This document shows, one piece after another, positions 25,089 to 34,281 of a stretch of 64,000 bases of DNA; within the stretch, counting starts at the first letter, position 1; each line of letters begins with the position of its first letter. The DNA comes from Zoogloea sp. (GTDB taxonomy: Bacteria > Pseudomonadota > Gammaproteobacteria > Burkholderiales > Rhodocyclaceae). Where the stretch lies: the NCBI GenBank assembly GCA_016703645.1, contig JADJBR010000007.1:1488001-1552000 (forward strand), read 5' to 3'. Made by a program: the position numbers and the translations under genes. The notes below the pieces were generated by a model. It searched no databases. It saw nothing but the letters and a program-made list of their open reading frames with translations, and was not told the origin of the DNA.

Positions 25089-26465
25089 ATGGCCTACCCC
25101 TTCCACCTCGTCGTCGCCGATCCCAAGAAACTGCGCAAGATCGCCAAGCACGCCCGCAGGCTCGTGGATTCACGCAATGGCGACCCCGTCATGGCCATCA
25201 GTTCGATGCGCATCGTCCTCACACCAGCGGCGGTCGGAGAAATCGTCGACCAAGCACCGACGGAGGATGTAACAGGGCGACGCCTGTCGTTTGACGAGTT
25301 GATGGCCCGGATGGGCGCGGAGAGCACGTCGCCTCTCGGCCCGGCGCGATTGTCTGAACTCCTGGCGGTCCGCGAACCCGCTGAACTGGGAGCGCTCCCC
25401 CGTCAGGAGCTGGATGAGTCCGACCTTATCCGCGACGGGTGGGACTGGCACCTCAAGGAAACCCGGCTGGTGGAAGCCTGGGATGTATTTGGCGGACCGG
25501 AGAACATCGACTGGAAGGACATCCGGGTCGGACAGATGGATACGGGTTTTCGACGCATCCCCGCGCTGGGGTTCGAAAATGCGGACAGCCCCCGGTCCGG
25601 CTTCGTTCTCACCGATTTCGACCGAAACTTCCTGCCGAGCGATTTTCAGTACGACCCACTCCAGGGCGTCGGCAACCCCTTCGCTAACGAGTTTTCAGCG
25701 GAAGACCCGATGCTCGGCGGCCCCTTCGACGGTCACGGCACCCGAACCGGCAGCGTTCTGGCTGGATACGACCCCGCAGCAACCCCCCCGTACTACGGCG
25801 CCGCGCCGCGGGTCCCGTACATTCCGGTACGCATCAGCGACACCGTCATCATCAATCACGCTCAGGAAGGGCTGGCACGCGCGATCGAGCACCTGGTCCG
25901 CAACGGCTGCAGCGTACTGACCCTGAGCATGGGCATGGCGCTCACCCTCATCGACGACCGTGTCCGCAAGGCCATCGACTACGCCTACGATCAGGGGGTG
26001 ATCCTTGTCTGCGCCGCCGGCAACACCTGGGATCCCGTCGTGGCGCCGGCACGCCTCCATCGGACCATCGCCGTGGGCGGCAGCACCCCCGCCCACACGC
26101 CCTGGAACGGCAGCAGCTTTGGCACCGAAGTGGACATCAGCGCCCCCGCCTGGCCGGTTCGCCGCGCCTCCGTTGATCGCAAGGGCCGACCAACGTACGC
26201 ACATGGAGACGGCACCTCCTTCGCTACCCCGGCGGTTGCCGCCACTGCAGCCCTGTGGTTGCTCCACTGGGGCCGTAAAATCGATACCACCTACCCACTC
26301 AAATGGCAACGCGTAGAAGCATTCAAACGCCTGCTCACCTCGACGGCACAACCGGGAGAGAACTGGAACACCCGCCAGTACGGCGCTGGCATACTTGACG
26401 CCAAAGCGGTGCTGCAGGCCGACCTGCCTGCGGCGGATACGTTGCTGGAGGATCGCTCGGCGTAA
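25089..26465 (+). CDS. S8 (subtilisin-like) serine peptidase
   Basis: 458 residues. The catalytic triad is visible in order: Asp in VGQMDTGFRR (about residue 143), His in FDGHGTRTGSVLAG (about 217), and Ser in GDGTSFATPAVAATAAL (about 378). The oxyanion-region Asn lies in VCAAGNTWDP. The N-terminal 120 residues (MAYPFHLVVADPKKLRKIAK onward) look like a separate leader or interaction domain, not a normal secretory signal, so the enzyme probably stays in the cytoplasm. Cytoplasmic proteases of this sort are used as effectors or activating scissors in STAND/TIR conflict loci. It lies between the M15 pair and the TIR-WD40 gene in the rightward operon. The substrate is unknown. Confidence 0.9.
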   Translation: MAYPFHLVVADPKKLRKIAKHARRLVDSRNGDPVMAISSMRIVLTPAAVGEIVDQAPTEDVTGRRLSFDELMARMGAESTSPLGPARLSELLAVREPAELGALPRQELDESDLIRDGWDWHLKETRLVEAWDVFGGPENIDWKDIRVGQMDTGFRRIPALGFENADSPRSGFVLTDFDRNFLPSDFQYDPLQGVGNPFANEFSAEDPMLGGPFDGHGTRTGSVLAGYDPAATPPYYGAAPRVPYIPVRISDTVIINHAQEGLARAIEHLVRNGCSVLTLSMGMALTLIDDRVRKAIDYAYDQGVILVCAAGNTWDPVVAPARLHRTIAVGGSTPAHTPWNGSSFGTEVDISAPAWPVRRASVDRKGRPTYAHGDGTSFATPAVAATAALWLLHWGRKIDTTYPLKWQRVEAFKRLLTSTAQPGENWNTRQYGAGILDAKAVLQADLPAADTLLEDRSA

Positions 26466-26573
26466 GGCATGCGGGCGCAGGCGATAAAAGACCGCAAACC
26501 ATACCGGCTCCAGAAGTGACGAGTTCTTGCGCACCCTCATCCACTGTCAGCGTCAGTGCCGCCGATACTGACA

Positions 26574-29500
26574 ATGCCGAATCCAACAACTGAGGCTCTC
26601 GGCCCGTCTGACCGGAAGCAAGACGGGCCGCGATGGCTGCGCTGGCGAGTACGGCTGCAGAGTCTTCTGGACGCAGTGTGGGGGTACGACTATTTCATCT
26701 CCTACGCCCAGAGCGACGGCAACGCCTATCCGGCCGCCTTGAAGGCCGCGCTTGAACAGCCCGTCAGAGGCATGGGCTTTTCCGTCTTCCTGGATACCCA
26801 GGATGGATTCCGGGCGGGCGATGACTTGCGCGTCATGACCCGGCGCCGGGTCCGCAGCAGCACGCATCTGGTGATTGTCGGCCGGCGCCATGCCCTGTCC
26901 CATTCGAAGTGGGTTCCGATCGAAGCGTCCAACTACATCGAAGCACAGAACCTGCGTGCAAGCGGCCGCGTTCCCATTCTCATCAATATCGACGGTGCGC
27001 TTGAAAACGCTCGCGCCCATTCCAACGATGTGACCGGGCTTGCCCTGCGTGACGACCTTGACGGATGGCTTCGTATCGATGAATCCGTCGCGGGCGGCTC
27101 CGACGGCCCCAGCGACCACACCCTCCGAAAACTCGTGGGCAGCCACAAGGGGGTACGTCGCGAGGCAATCCGCGCACGCATTTTCGGCGCCATTTCTCTG
27201 ATTCTGCTCCTGCTTGCGGTTGCCGCCATCCTGTTCGGCTGTCAGGCATGGTTCGCGGAGCGTGCCGCGCAGGACAATCTCGCCCGGGCACACCTCAATC
27301 TCGCAGAATCATTCAGACGTGACGGCCGCCTTAACCAGGCAAGCGCCTATGCCGCCGAGTCGCTGGCCGTTCGCCCCAGCGATGCGGCGCGACGACTTCT
27401 GCTGGAAAATCCGCCGGCCACCCTGCTTGCGGCCATCCCCCTCGTCAACGGTCCAGCGAGCGCCATTGCCGTCTCCCACGAAGGGCTTCTGGCCATCGGC
27501 AGTCGGGATGGCCGCCTCACGCTCTTTGATCTCGCAGCGGGCACGGCCGTACCGACCCATACCTTGCGCCTGGGAACGAGTGAGATTGGCAAGATCATCT
27601 TCTCGCGGGACGGCAACCGGATTGCCGCCACCCAGCACGACGGCGCCGTTTGGCTGCTTTCCCGAAACAAGGCTTGGGCACATCGACGCGTATTTCAAAC
27701 GGATACGGGAGACGAACGCGAGCCACTGGTGCTGAACCAGCTTGCCTTCCTGGCGGACGAACGGCTGGCCATTGTGACTGATGGTCGGAGCGGGCACGTC
27801 ATGCAGATCGTCCACCCCGACGGTGCGCAAGACGGCCCGCCCCTTGATGTCGGCCTCAGTGGCTATGGTGTGAGCGACATGGTGAGTCATCCGACATTGC
27901 CCCGTCTGGCGATTCTTTACGCCAATGGCGCCCTCTCCGTGATCGAGCGGAAGGATGGCGGATCACCCACACAACGTTGGATCCGCCATGGATTTCCGGT
28001 TGGAGAGACCCTTGCCGGCAGCATGTCGGGATCGAGCGTGGCATTTGACCCCTCACCGGAACGGGCTCTCGCCCAGGACAAGGAGGATCGCTTTGCCATC
28101 GGCCTCAACGATGCGTCGGTCTGGCTCTTGGACGCCAAAGGCGACATGCTGAAACGGCTGGCCTTTCCCGCCCCGGCCGAAAACAGCCCGCGGGATACGG
28201 TGAGTGATGTCCGCTTCTCGCCCCAAGGCGACCGACTGCTGGCCCTGCGCGACGATGGAACGGTAGGCATCTACCAACGTAAGAAGGAATGGCGCCTCGA
28301 ACGGCTCCTCGACGGACACGATTCACCGACCTCCGGCGTACTGATGGCCTGCTGCGCAGGACACGGGCTTGCGGTCACCGCCAGTTCAGGGGCAGCGGGC
28401 GGCGATGTCGTCAAGGTATGGGATCTGGCAGCAACGGAACAACGATGGACGCTGCCGATTGCCGGACAGTACGGCCCCGAGAACACGAATATTTCTGCAC
28501 TGGCATTCGACGCAACAGGGCGCCGCCTCGCCGTGGGAACCAGCGAAGGTCAGGTCGCCGTCTTCGACACCACCACGCATGAGGTCCTCGCAGCCGCCCC
28601 CGGGCATTACAGCGATCAGAAAGTCACTGCGCTGAGCTTCGGAACGGGAGCCCATGCGGATACGCTCTTCGCTTCCGCGTGGGGCAGGCCGCTTCAACGC
28701 TGGGCCTTGAATACCTGTCACCAGCAAGCCCTCATCGCCCGCGAAAATCCGGATCTTTCCTTGTACGCCATCGCGTGGGACTCGGCCGGGATGCGGCTCA
28801 TCGTCGCCCCCTATCTGGATCAGGAAGGCAGCCGTATCGCCTTTGCCGACCCGGACTCGGGCCGGAGGGCGGATAGCCGCTCCGCTGTGATCGAAGAGCG
28901 CATCGATAAAGTCATCACGCTCGGTCGCGGCGCGGCGATCATCGGTGCAGCCCAAGGCAAACGCCACCTCCATCTCTGGAAGCCCCCCGGCGAAGCGCTG
29001 ACCACGCTTTCCATTGATCAAACATCGGGTGTCAATGCGCTCGCTGCCACCCCTGATGGGCAAACAGTGCTCGCAGCCACCAATGAACATTTTCTGCGCG
29101 GGCACCTGGATGACAAGGGAATTCTCCGCATGAACACCCTGCCCTGTCCGTCGGGCGATGGGAGCAGTTGCGGTGGATGGCAGCTTGCGTTCGACCCCCA
29201 CGGCCGGTGGTTCGCCGCCACGAGCCAACAGCAGATCTTCATCCGCAGGCTTGCCGACGGGGCACTGCTGGCACGCCTGACGGCCCACCACGGCCAGATC
29301 GACGTGCTCGCCGCCGCACCGTCGGGCGACACGCTGGCCAGTGGCGGCATGGATGGACGGGTCATCATCTGGAAGCTTCGCGCACTGCTGGACGACCCGG
29401 ACGCCGTGCGCAAGGCTGTCCAGGCGCAGGCAGGGGTCCTTCCCGGCGCCTCCGGCCCGACCAACGCCCGGCCAGGCGCCGTCGGTGCCAAGGCTGCACC

Positions 29501-29597
29501 CCTTCGCTTGGGCATCACCCGTCCCGACCAAGCCGACTTCAGCTTTAACTGGGACGCCTACACCCAGGGCCAGCCGGCCGCGGCACGCTGCCGGTAG
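26574..29597 (+). CDS. TIR-transmembrane-WD40 repeat protein
   Basis: 1007 residues from the ATG at 26574 (an in-frame GTG at 26556 is possible). Residues about 36-165 are a TIR domain (YDYFISYAQSDGN, FLDTQDGFRAGDDL, SKWVPIEASNYIEA with the acidic residue expected at the NADase site). One membrane helix follows near residue 200 (AISLILLLLAVAAILFG), then a helical TPR-like stretch (ARAHLNLAESFRRDG) and a long WD40-type beta propeller with recurring units such as AIGSRDGRLTLFDLA, VKVWDLAATEQRW and ASGGMDGRVIIWKLRALL. It resembles membrane-bound sensors in which the propeller senses a signal and the TIR domain acts as effector. It lies between the S8 peptidase and TIR-NACHT-FGE genes, 95 nt before the latter. 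Confidence 0.87.
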   Translation: MPNPTTEALGPSDRKQDGPRWLRWRVRLQSLLDAVWGYDYFISYAQSDGNAYPAALKAALEQPVRGMGFSVFLDTQDGFRAGDDLRVMTRRRVRSSTHLVIVGRRHALSHSKWVPIEASNYIEAQNLRASGRVPILINIDGALENARAHSNDVTGLALRDDLDGWLRIDESVAGGSDGPSDHTLRKLVGSHKGVRREAIRARIFGAISLILLLLAVAAILFGCQAWFAERAAQDNLARAHLNLAESFRRDGRLNQASAYAAESLAVRPSDAARRLLLENPPATLLAAIPLVNGPASAIAVSHEGLLAIGSRDGRLTLFDLAAGTAVPTHTLRLGTSEIGKIIFSRDGNRIAATQHDGAVWLLSRNKAWAHRRVFQTDTGDEREPLVLNQLAFLADERLAIVTDGRSGHVMQIVHPDGAQDGPPLDVGLSGYGVSDMVSHPTLPRLAILYANGALSVIERKDGGSPTQRWIRHGFPVGETLAGSMSGSSVAFDPSPERALAQDKEDRFAIGLNDASVWLLDAKGDMLKRLAFPAPAENSPRDTVSDVRFSPQGDRLLALRDDGTVGIYQRKKEWRLERLLDGHDSPTSGVLMACCAGHGLAVTASSGAAGGDVVKVWDLAATEQRWTLPIAGQYGPENTNISALAFDATGRRLAVGTSEGQVAVFDTTTHEVLAAAPGHYSDQKVTALSFGTGAHADTLFASAWGRPLQRWALNTCHQQALIARENPDLSLYAIAWDSAGMRLIVAPYLDQEGSRIAFADPDSGRRADSRSAVIEERIDKVITLGRGAAIIGAAQGKRHLHLWKPPGEALTTLSIDQTSGVNALAATPDGQTVLAATNEHFLRGHLDDKGILRMNTLPCPSGDGSSCGGWQLAFDPHGRWFAATSQQQIFIRRLADGALLARLTAHHGQIDVLAAAPSGDTLASGGMDGRVIIWKLRALLDDPDAVRKAVQAQAGVLPGASGPTNARPGAVGAKAAPLRLGITRPDQADFSFNWDAYTQGQPAAARCR

Positions 29598-29692
29598 TGA
29601 GCCCGTCACCAACGCATTGGCGTCGGCCCACCATGCCGCTCAGCTAAAGAAATATAGCATAATCGACAGCACGCGCGGCGCAGCACACCGCC

Positions 29693-32620
29693 ATGGCCAA
29701 TCGCAAGCGTATTGTCACCGTGATCGACTCCCTCAAACATTACCGGATATTCGTCAGCTACCCGCGTGGCGGCAAGGCCCACACCTGGGCCGAAGCGGTG
29801 CAGGCTTTCCTGCAGAACGAACATGCCCGCGTGTGGCGCGACGAGACCGGTGTGCAGGAAGGCGACAGCGACTGGGTTGCCCAAATCGATAGCGCGCTCC
29901 GCGCCTCTGATCTTCTGGTGGCCATTGTCGGGTTGGAATCAGAAATCTGCCGCTGGCAGACCCGCGAACTGATCACCGCCGACAAGCACGGCACCCCCAT
30001 CGTTGCACTGCGGGTGGATGACCGGGCGCCCATGCCTTTCGTGCTGCGCGAAAAGCAGCCTGTCGAAGCCCGGCCCGACAAACCGGCCACCCTCAAAGCC
30101 CTCTGCGATGCACTGAAGCGTGCCGCCCTGCCGCCCGCTGCGGTGTTGGGCGCCAGCAGCGTCGAACGCAACGGCATCCCGGCCGGACAGCGGGACGCCG
30201 AGATCGTCTGGCTCAACAACCTTCTCCACGGTGATCTGTCGGCCCGCGTCGACCTCTACGTGCCGCTGGAGGCGATCGAGTGCAGTTCGACCCGTGCCGA
30301 GCGCGCCCTGAAAAAAGTGCGCATCCCCACCGATGCGGTATTGAAAGCCTTCGGTGTGGTCGATGCGGCCGACACGACCATCGAACCGAAATCCTACTCG
30401 GACGTACTCGACGCCTATCGGGACCTGGGCCATCGCAAGATCCGCCGACTGGCCGTGCTCGGCGAACCCGGTGCGGGCAAGAGCTTTTCCCTGGAACGGA
30501 TCGCACTGGCCTACGCCGAGCGAGCGCGCAACGATGCCCATGCTCCAATTCCCCTGCTGGTTCCGCTGGGCCTGTGGACGCGGGACGATGAACCCCTCAA
30601 AGCCTTCATCGCCAGACAACTCGAAGACCTTGGCCGTTTCCTGCCCCCACTCACCGACCAGCGCCGGGCCGTGCTGCTCCTTGATGCGATCAACGAGATT
30701 CCGCCGGGCCAGCGCCGGCACAAGGCTGCACAAATCTTGACGCTGGCCCAGGACGAGCGCTTGGCCAGCGTCGTCATCAGTTGCCGCGAGAAAGACTTTG
30801 CGGAATTCACCCTGCCCTTCGACACCCTCACCCTGCAACCCCTGAGCCCCCCGCGGGTGCACGACTTTCTGCGCCGCTACTACGTGATGCAGCGGGGGCC
30901 GGTCGGCATCGAGGCGGCCGACGCGCGTTTCTGGCTGATCGCCGGGGGTGAGGATGTACGCGACGCCTGGGAAGCCTGGCGCGAGGCGAGTGCCGAGGCG
31001 GTGTTCTGGACGGCTGAGGAGATTCCACGGGAACAGCCGAACGTCTTGACCCGGACCAGTTGGCAACAGGACCAGGCTTGGCAACGCGCACGTTTTGACA
31101 CCCGCAGCCTGCTGCGCCTCGCTGCGAACCCCTACCTGCTTTACATCATGGCCCAGCTACCGGTGCTGCCCACCAACCGCGCCCAGTTGTTCCAGGGCTT
31201 TCTCGACATCCTCTACGACCGGGAACGAGAGGCGCACGAGGATCGCCACGACCCGCGCGCGCCCGACCGGGAGCCGTGGCTTTCCGCGCTGACGGCCCTG
31301 GCCGAAGCCCTGCAAAGGCTCACACCCGCCAGCAGCAACGGGGATGAAACGGGCGCCGGCACCAGTCTGCCGCGGGCCGAGTGGCCCGGCATGATTGATC
31401 AAGCCCTGGTGGACTTCTCCCGCGACGCCAGCGTGCTGGAACTGCGGGGCAGCGAGCTCCGCTTCACCCACCAGCTCCTGCAGGAATACCTGGCCAGCCG
31501 ACTGCTGCTCGATGCCAGCCAGGGCCGACGCCCTGCGGCCGACTTCTGGCCTGCCGAGCGTTGGTGGGAGCGCAGTGGCTGGGAAGTGGTGGCCGAGATC
31601 GCCGCAGAATCCTGCGCAGGAGATACGACTGCGCAGATCAGGTTGATTGCCTGGATCGCCGAGGCCAACCCCGAGGCGGCCGAACAGATCTGGCGCCATG
31701 CCGGTGCGCCGGCCCTCCCGGCCACACTGCGTGCACACCTTGCCGCGCGGTGGATGCCTCTCATGACCGACCCCGCCCGCGTGCCCCAGGCCCGCGCCCG
31801 CGCCGCCATCGGCCGCGCCATGGGCCGGCTGGGGCTGGACCGTCGCCCGGGCGTGGGCCTGCGTGCAGACGGCCTGCCTGACATCGATTGGGTCAAGATC
31901 TCCGGCCCTCAGCCCTTCATCTACCAGGATGCCCGGCACCCAGGCCTCCCCAGCTTCGAGATCGCCCGATACCCGATCACCCATGCCCAGTTCCAGGCTT
32001 TCATCGACGCCGGAGGCTACAAGGATGAGCGCTGGTGGCAAGGGCTTGAAATCCCGGAGCCCTGGGAACCCACGTGGGACGAGCCCAACTCGCCCCGGGA
32101 GAAGGTCAGCTGGTACGAGGCCATGGCTTTTTGCCGCTGGCTGTCGGCCGCAACGGGAGATGAGATTTCCCTACCCACCCAAGTGCAATGGGAGCGGGCC
32201 GCGCGGGGTTGCGAAGGGCGGGAATACCCCTGGGGGACGTTTGAGTCGGGCCACATGAATTGCAGCGTTTATTCAGACGATGACGCTGAGGCGGACATCG
32301 GGCGTACCAGTGCAGTCGGACTCTTTCCCCAAGGCGCCACACCACTCCCGGAGAACGTATGCGACTTGAGCGGGAATGTATGGGAATGGTGCCTGGATCC
32401 GTATCATCAGTCCGTTGAAACCGGGGGCTCCAACAATGGGTCCCGTGTGCTGCGCGGCGGGGCCTGGGGCAACGATCCGGACTTCTGTCGCGCTGCCGGG
32501 CGCTACTTCAGCCTCGCGCCCGTCAACCGTGGCGACAACATCGGCTTCCGGGTGTGTCGTGGTTCCCCCATCGATCCGCGGGACGCCGCCCCGCTGGGCG
32601 CTGACACGCTGAGCCGCTGA
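29693..32620 (+). CDS. TIR-NACHT NTPase-FGE receptor, DGR target VR2
   Basis: 975 residues. The TIR domain (about 15-130) has YRIFVSYPRGG and CRWQTRELITA with acidic Glu92. The NACHT-type STAND NTPase has Walker A GEPGAGKS (257-264), Walker B VLLLDAINEIP (about 325) and a sensor-like VVISCREKDF. A helical region (about 430-720) includes LRFTHQLLQEYLASRLLL. The C-terminal FGE/SUMF1 domain (about 735-975) has FEIARYPITHAQFQAFIDAG, VSWYEAMAFCRWLSA, LPTQVQWERAARG, LSGNVWEWCLDPY and SRVLRGGAW, and ends in variable repeat VR2. By analogy with STAND immune receptors the FGE end binds the trigger, the NTPase oligomerises and TIR consumes NAD or makes a signal. Intact, unlike the VR1 receptor. A terminator follows. 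Confidence 0.92.
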   Translation: MANRKRIVTVIDSLKHYRIFVSYPRGGKAHTWAEAVQAFLQNEHARVWRDETGVQEGDSDWVAQIDSALRASDLLVAIVGLESEICRWQTRELITADKHGTPIVALRVDDRAPMPFVLREKQPVEARPDKPATLKALCDALKRAALPPAAVLGASSVERNGIPAGQRDAEIVWLNNLLHGDLSARVDLYVPLEAIECSSTRAERALKKVRIPTDAVLKAFGVVDAADTTIEPKSYSDVLDAYRDLGHRKIRRLAVLGEPGAGKSFSLERIALAYAERARNDAHAPIPLLVPLGLWTRDDEPLKAFIARQLEDLGRFLPPLTDQRRAVLLLDAINEIPPGQRRHKAAQILTLAQDERLASVVISCREKDFAEFTLPFDTLTLQPLSPPRVHDFLRRYYVMQRGPVGIEAADARFWLIAGGEDVRDAWEAWREASAEAVFWTAEEIPREQPNVLTRTSWQQDQAWQRARFDTRSLLRLAANPYLLYIMAQLPVLPTNRAQLFQGFLDILYDREREAHEDRHDPRAPDREPWLSALTALAEALQRLTPASSNGDETGAGTSLPRAEWPGMIDQALVDFSRDASVLELRGSELRFTHQLLQEYLASRLLLDASQGRRPAADFWPAERWWERSGWEVVAEIAAESCAGDTTAQIRLIAWIAEANPEAAEQIWRHAGAPALPATLRAHLAARWMPLMTDPARVPQARARAAIGRAMGRLGLDRRPGVGLRADGLPDIDWVKISGPQPFIYQDARHPGLPSFEIARYPITHAQFQAFIDAGGYKDERWWQGLEIPEPWEPTWDEPNSPREKVSWYEAMAFCRWLSAATGDEISLPTQVQWERAARGCEGREYPWGTFESGHMNCSVYSDDDAEADIGRTSAVGLFPQGATPLPENVCDLSGNVWEWCLDPYHQSVETGGSNNGSRVLRGGAWGNDPDFCRAAGRYFSLAPVNRGDNIGFRVCRGSPIDPRDAAPLGADTLSR
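32441..32567 (+). repeat. DGR variable repeat VR2
   Basis: 127 bp matching the TR core, with one extra codon (CTC) relative to the TR. 16 of 18 substitutions in the core fall at TR adenines; the other two are C-to-T in TGC and C-to-G in an AAC codon, the same two seen in VR1. Encodes GNDPDFCRAAGRYFSLAP to IGFRVCRGS in the TIR-NACHT-FGE receptor. Confidence 0.92.
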
Positions 32621-32625
32621 CCACT

Positions 32626-32655
32626 GGGCGGCGCGTAGCGCCGCCCGCTTTTTTT
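32626..32655 (+). terminator. GC-rich hairpin terminator after the VR2 receptor gene
   Basis: Stem gggcggcgc / gcgccgccc with a GTA loop followed by a T7 run. Same stem as behind the VR1 and VR3 genes. It overlaps the last codon of the convergent RT gene. Confidence 0.9.
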
Positions 32656-33774
32656 AGCGCCCCGACTTGCCCGGAAAATCCCCGGGCCGGAGCACAAAGG
32701 CCTCCAGCAGGTGTTCCCGCAAGCCCCAGGTATCGCCATGGGCCGCATGGGCAAGCCAGCCACGCACGCGGGCGTCAAACTCGGCGAAGCTCAACCGCCC
32801 CTGGCAGTAGGCCTCGTAGCTCACCCCCAGATGCCGGCTTGCAAAACGTGCTTTGCGGGCCTTCAGCAGCCTGCGCTCGCGGTCAATCACAAAGCCCAGC
32901 CAGGGCGAGCCGACCGACGTTGGCATCACCTGGGCACTCTCGTCATGGATACACAAGCGCAAGGCCGCAAGCCTGGCGCAAAGGGCGCGTTTCCAGGCCC
33001 ACAGATCGGCCTTGCTGTTGGAGAAAAGCGCAAAATCGTCCACATAGCGCAAGTAAGCCTTGCAACCCAGCTCGCGTTTCACAAAGAGGTCAAAGGGATG
33101 GAGATAGCAATTCGACCAGAACTGGGATGTGAGGTTACCGATGGGCAGCCCCGCGGGCGGCACTGGGCGAGCAGATCGTCACCCAGAAACCACACCATCC
33201 GGTATTCATCCCTGAGCGCGTCTTCCCCGCCGGTAAGGATTGTGCGGATCAGGTCCATCACGTCCTGCTCTTTGATCTTGCGGGCAAGACCCTCGATCAG
33301 GATGGCATGGTCAATGGACGCGAAGTGCTGCCGAATATCAGCCCTGAGCACATAGGCGTAGTGTCGACTCATGTCTTGAAAGCATTGAATCGCCCGGTGC
33401 GTGCCCTTGCCGATCCGATTTGCAAAGCTCTCCGGAATGAACACCCGCTCGAAACGCGGCTCGATCACCGCGCATAAGCCATGATGGACAACCCGATCAC
33501 GGAAGGCAGCCGCGCTGATCATTCGGCGCTTGGGTTCGTGGATCGTGAAGTGGGTGTAGCCCTCAGGCCGATAACTGCCGTCAAGCAGATCTGCTTGAAG
33601 TGCCAATAGCTTATCGGCTAGCTGGTGCTCGAAGGCCGCCACGCCAGGCTTGCGCCGCTTGCCTGCCGCAGCACGGCGATAGGCGTTGAGTAGGCTGGGC
33701 CAACTGCTGATGGCCAGGAAAGCGGGTGAGTTTGCTGGAGATTTCGATGGCACAGGATCTGATTCTTTTGACAC
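32654..33774 (-). CDS. DGR reverse transcriptase (one-base frameshift)
   Basis: With one base restored, 373 residues, a normal DGR-RT length. Seen in order: the N-terminal FEHQLADKLLALQADLLDG and IHEPKRRMISAAAFRDRVVHH fingers region, motif A VLRADIRQHFASIDH, then GLPIGNLTSQFWSNCYL (motif B with the SQ residues typical of DGR enzymes), YLRYVDDFALF (motif C catalytic YVDD) and a thumb region. The frame is lost in the C4 run at 33149-33152: frame 1 reads LGDDLLAQCRPRG and then leaves, frame 2 resumes GLPIGN. One more C on the plus strand would give CRPRGLPIGN. The start is uncertain (GTG at 33774 or 33753; no ATG), and the first codons overlap the divergent Avd start. It copies TR RNA into mutagenised cDNA. 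Confidence 0.9.
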
Positions 33775-34094
33775 GACTCTTTGATCTGCTCGCCTGGCTG
33801 ATGCCCAAGGCTGAGCACTTTCCGCGCGCGCACCGAACAACCGTGACCCTGCGCCTGATGAATGCCGCGCTCGATTGCCAGGAGGCCGTCTTTGCCGCTC
33901 AGGCCTGCCGCGACGATGAACGTAGACGTGCTCTCCGGGCTGCAGATGCCGCACTCAACCGACTGCGCCTATATTTGCGACTGGCCCACCATTGGGCATG
34001 GATCAACGATGGGCAGTATGCGCATGTGAGTGGCATGGTGGCCGAGATCGGCAAGCTCCTGGGCGGCTGGATACGCCAGAACAAAGCGGGATAG
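33747..34094 (+). CDS. avd: Avd, accessory variability determinant of the DGR
   Basis: 115 residues from the ATG at 33747 with GGAG 8 nt upstream. The sequence is a four-helix bundle with the Avd pattern: [20 protein letters not shown] (helix 1 and the Pro-Lys-x-x-Arg loop), [19 protein letters not shown] (helix 3, matching the AADAGLAMLRFWLR region of phage BPP-1 Avd) and [17 protein letters not shown] (helix 4, matching LIAEVGRILGSWI). Avd forms a basic pentamer that binds the RT and the TR RNA and is required for mutagenic retrohoming. It is encoded on the opposite strand to the RT and TR and starts within the RT 5' end, an unusual layout. A 9-bp hairpin (34098-34129) follows the stop. Confidence 0.9.
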   Translation: MAQDLILLTRLFDLLAWLMPKAEHFPRAHRTTVTLRLMNAALDCQEAVFAAQACRDDERRRALRAADAALNRLRLYLRLAHHWAWINDGQYAHVSGMVAEIGKLLGGWIRQNKAG

Positions 34095-34097
34095 GGT

Positions 34098-34129
34098 GGG
34101 CGCCACGGGAGCGAATCCAGGTGGCGCCC
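34098..34129 (+). terminator. Hairpin after avd
   Basis: 9-bp perfect stem (gggcgccac / gtggcgccc) with a 14-nt loop, 3 nt after the avd stop and without a T run. It also lies in the spacer downstream of the TR on the minus strand, so it could instead be part of the DGR RNA structure. Confidence 0.5.
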
Positions 34130-34243
34130 TGCTTTGCTATGTGCCCGACGCCTTGCGGGCCGTGCGGACGGGACGTGCCTGCGCCATCGATCGCTGCCCG
34201 GCCTCGGCCGGCAAACCGTGGTCGGCCGGCATTTCCGGTGTAT

Positions 34244-34259
34244 GGGCGGCGAGCCGCCC
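34244..34259 (-). other. Inverted repeat just downstream of the TR
   Basis: Perfect 7-bp palindromic stem (gggcggc / gccgccc) with a 2-nt loop, about 22 bp past the TR 3' end in TR orientation, without a T run. It resembles the start of the GC-rich stem found behind each VR. Confidence 0.5.
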
Positions 34260-34281
34260 GACTCCGGGACGTTCACGATGT

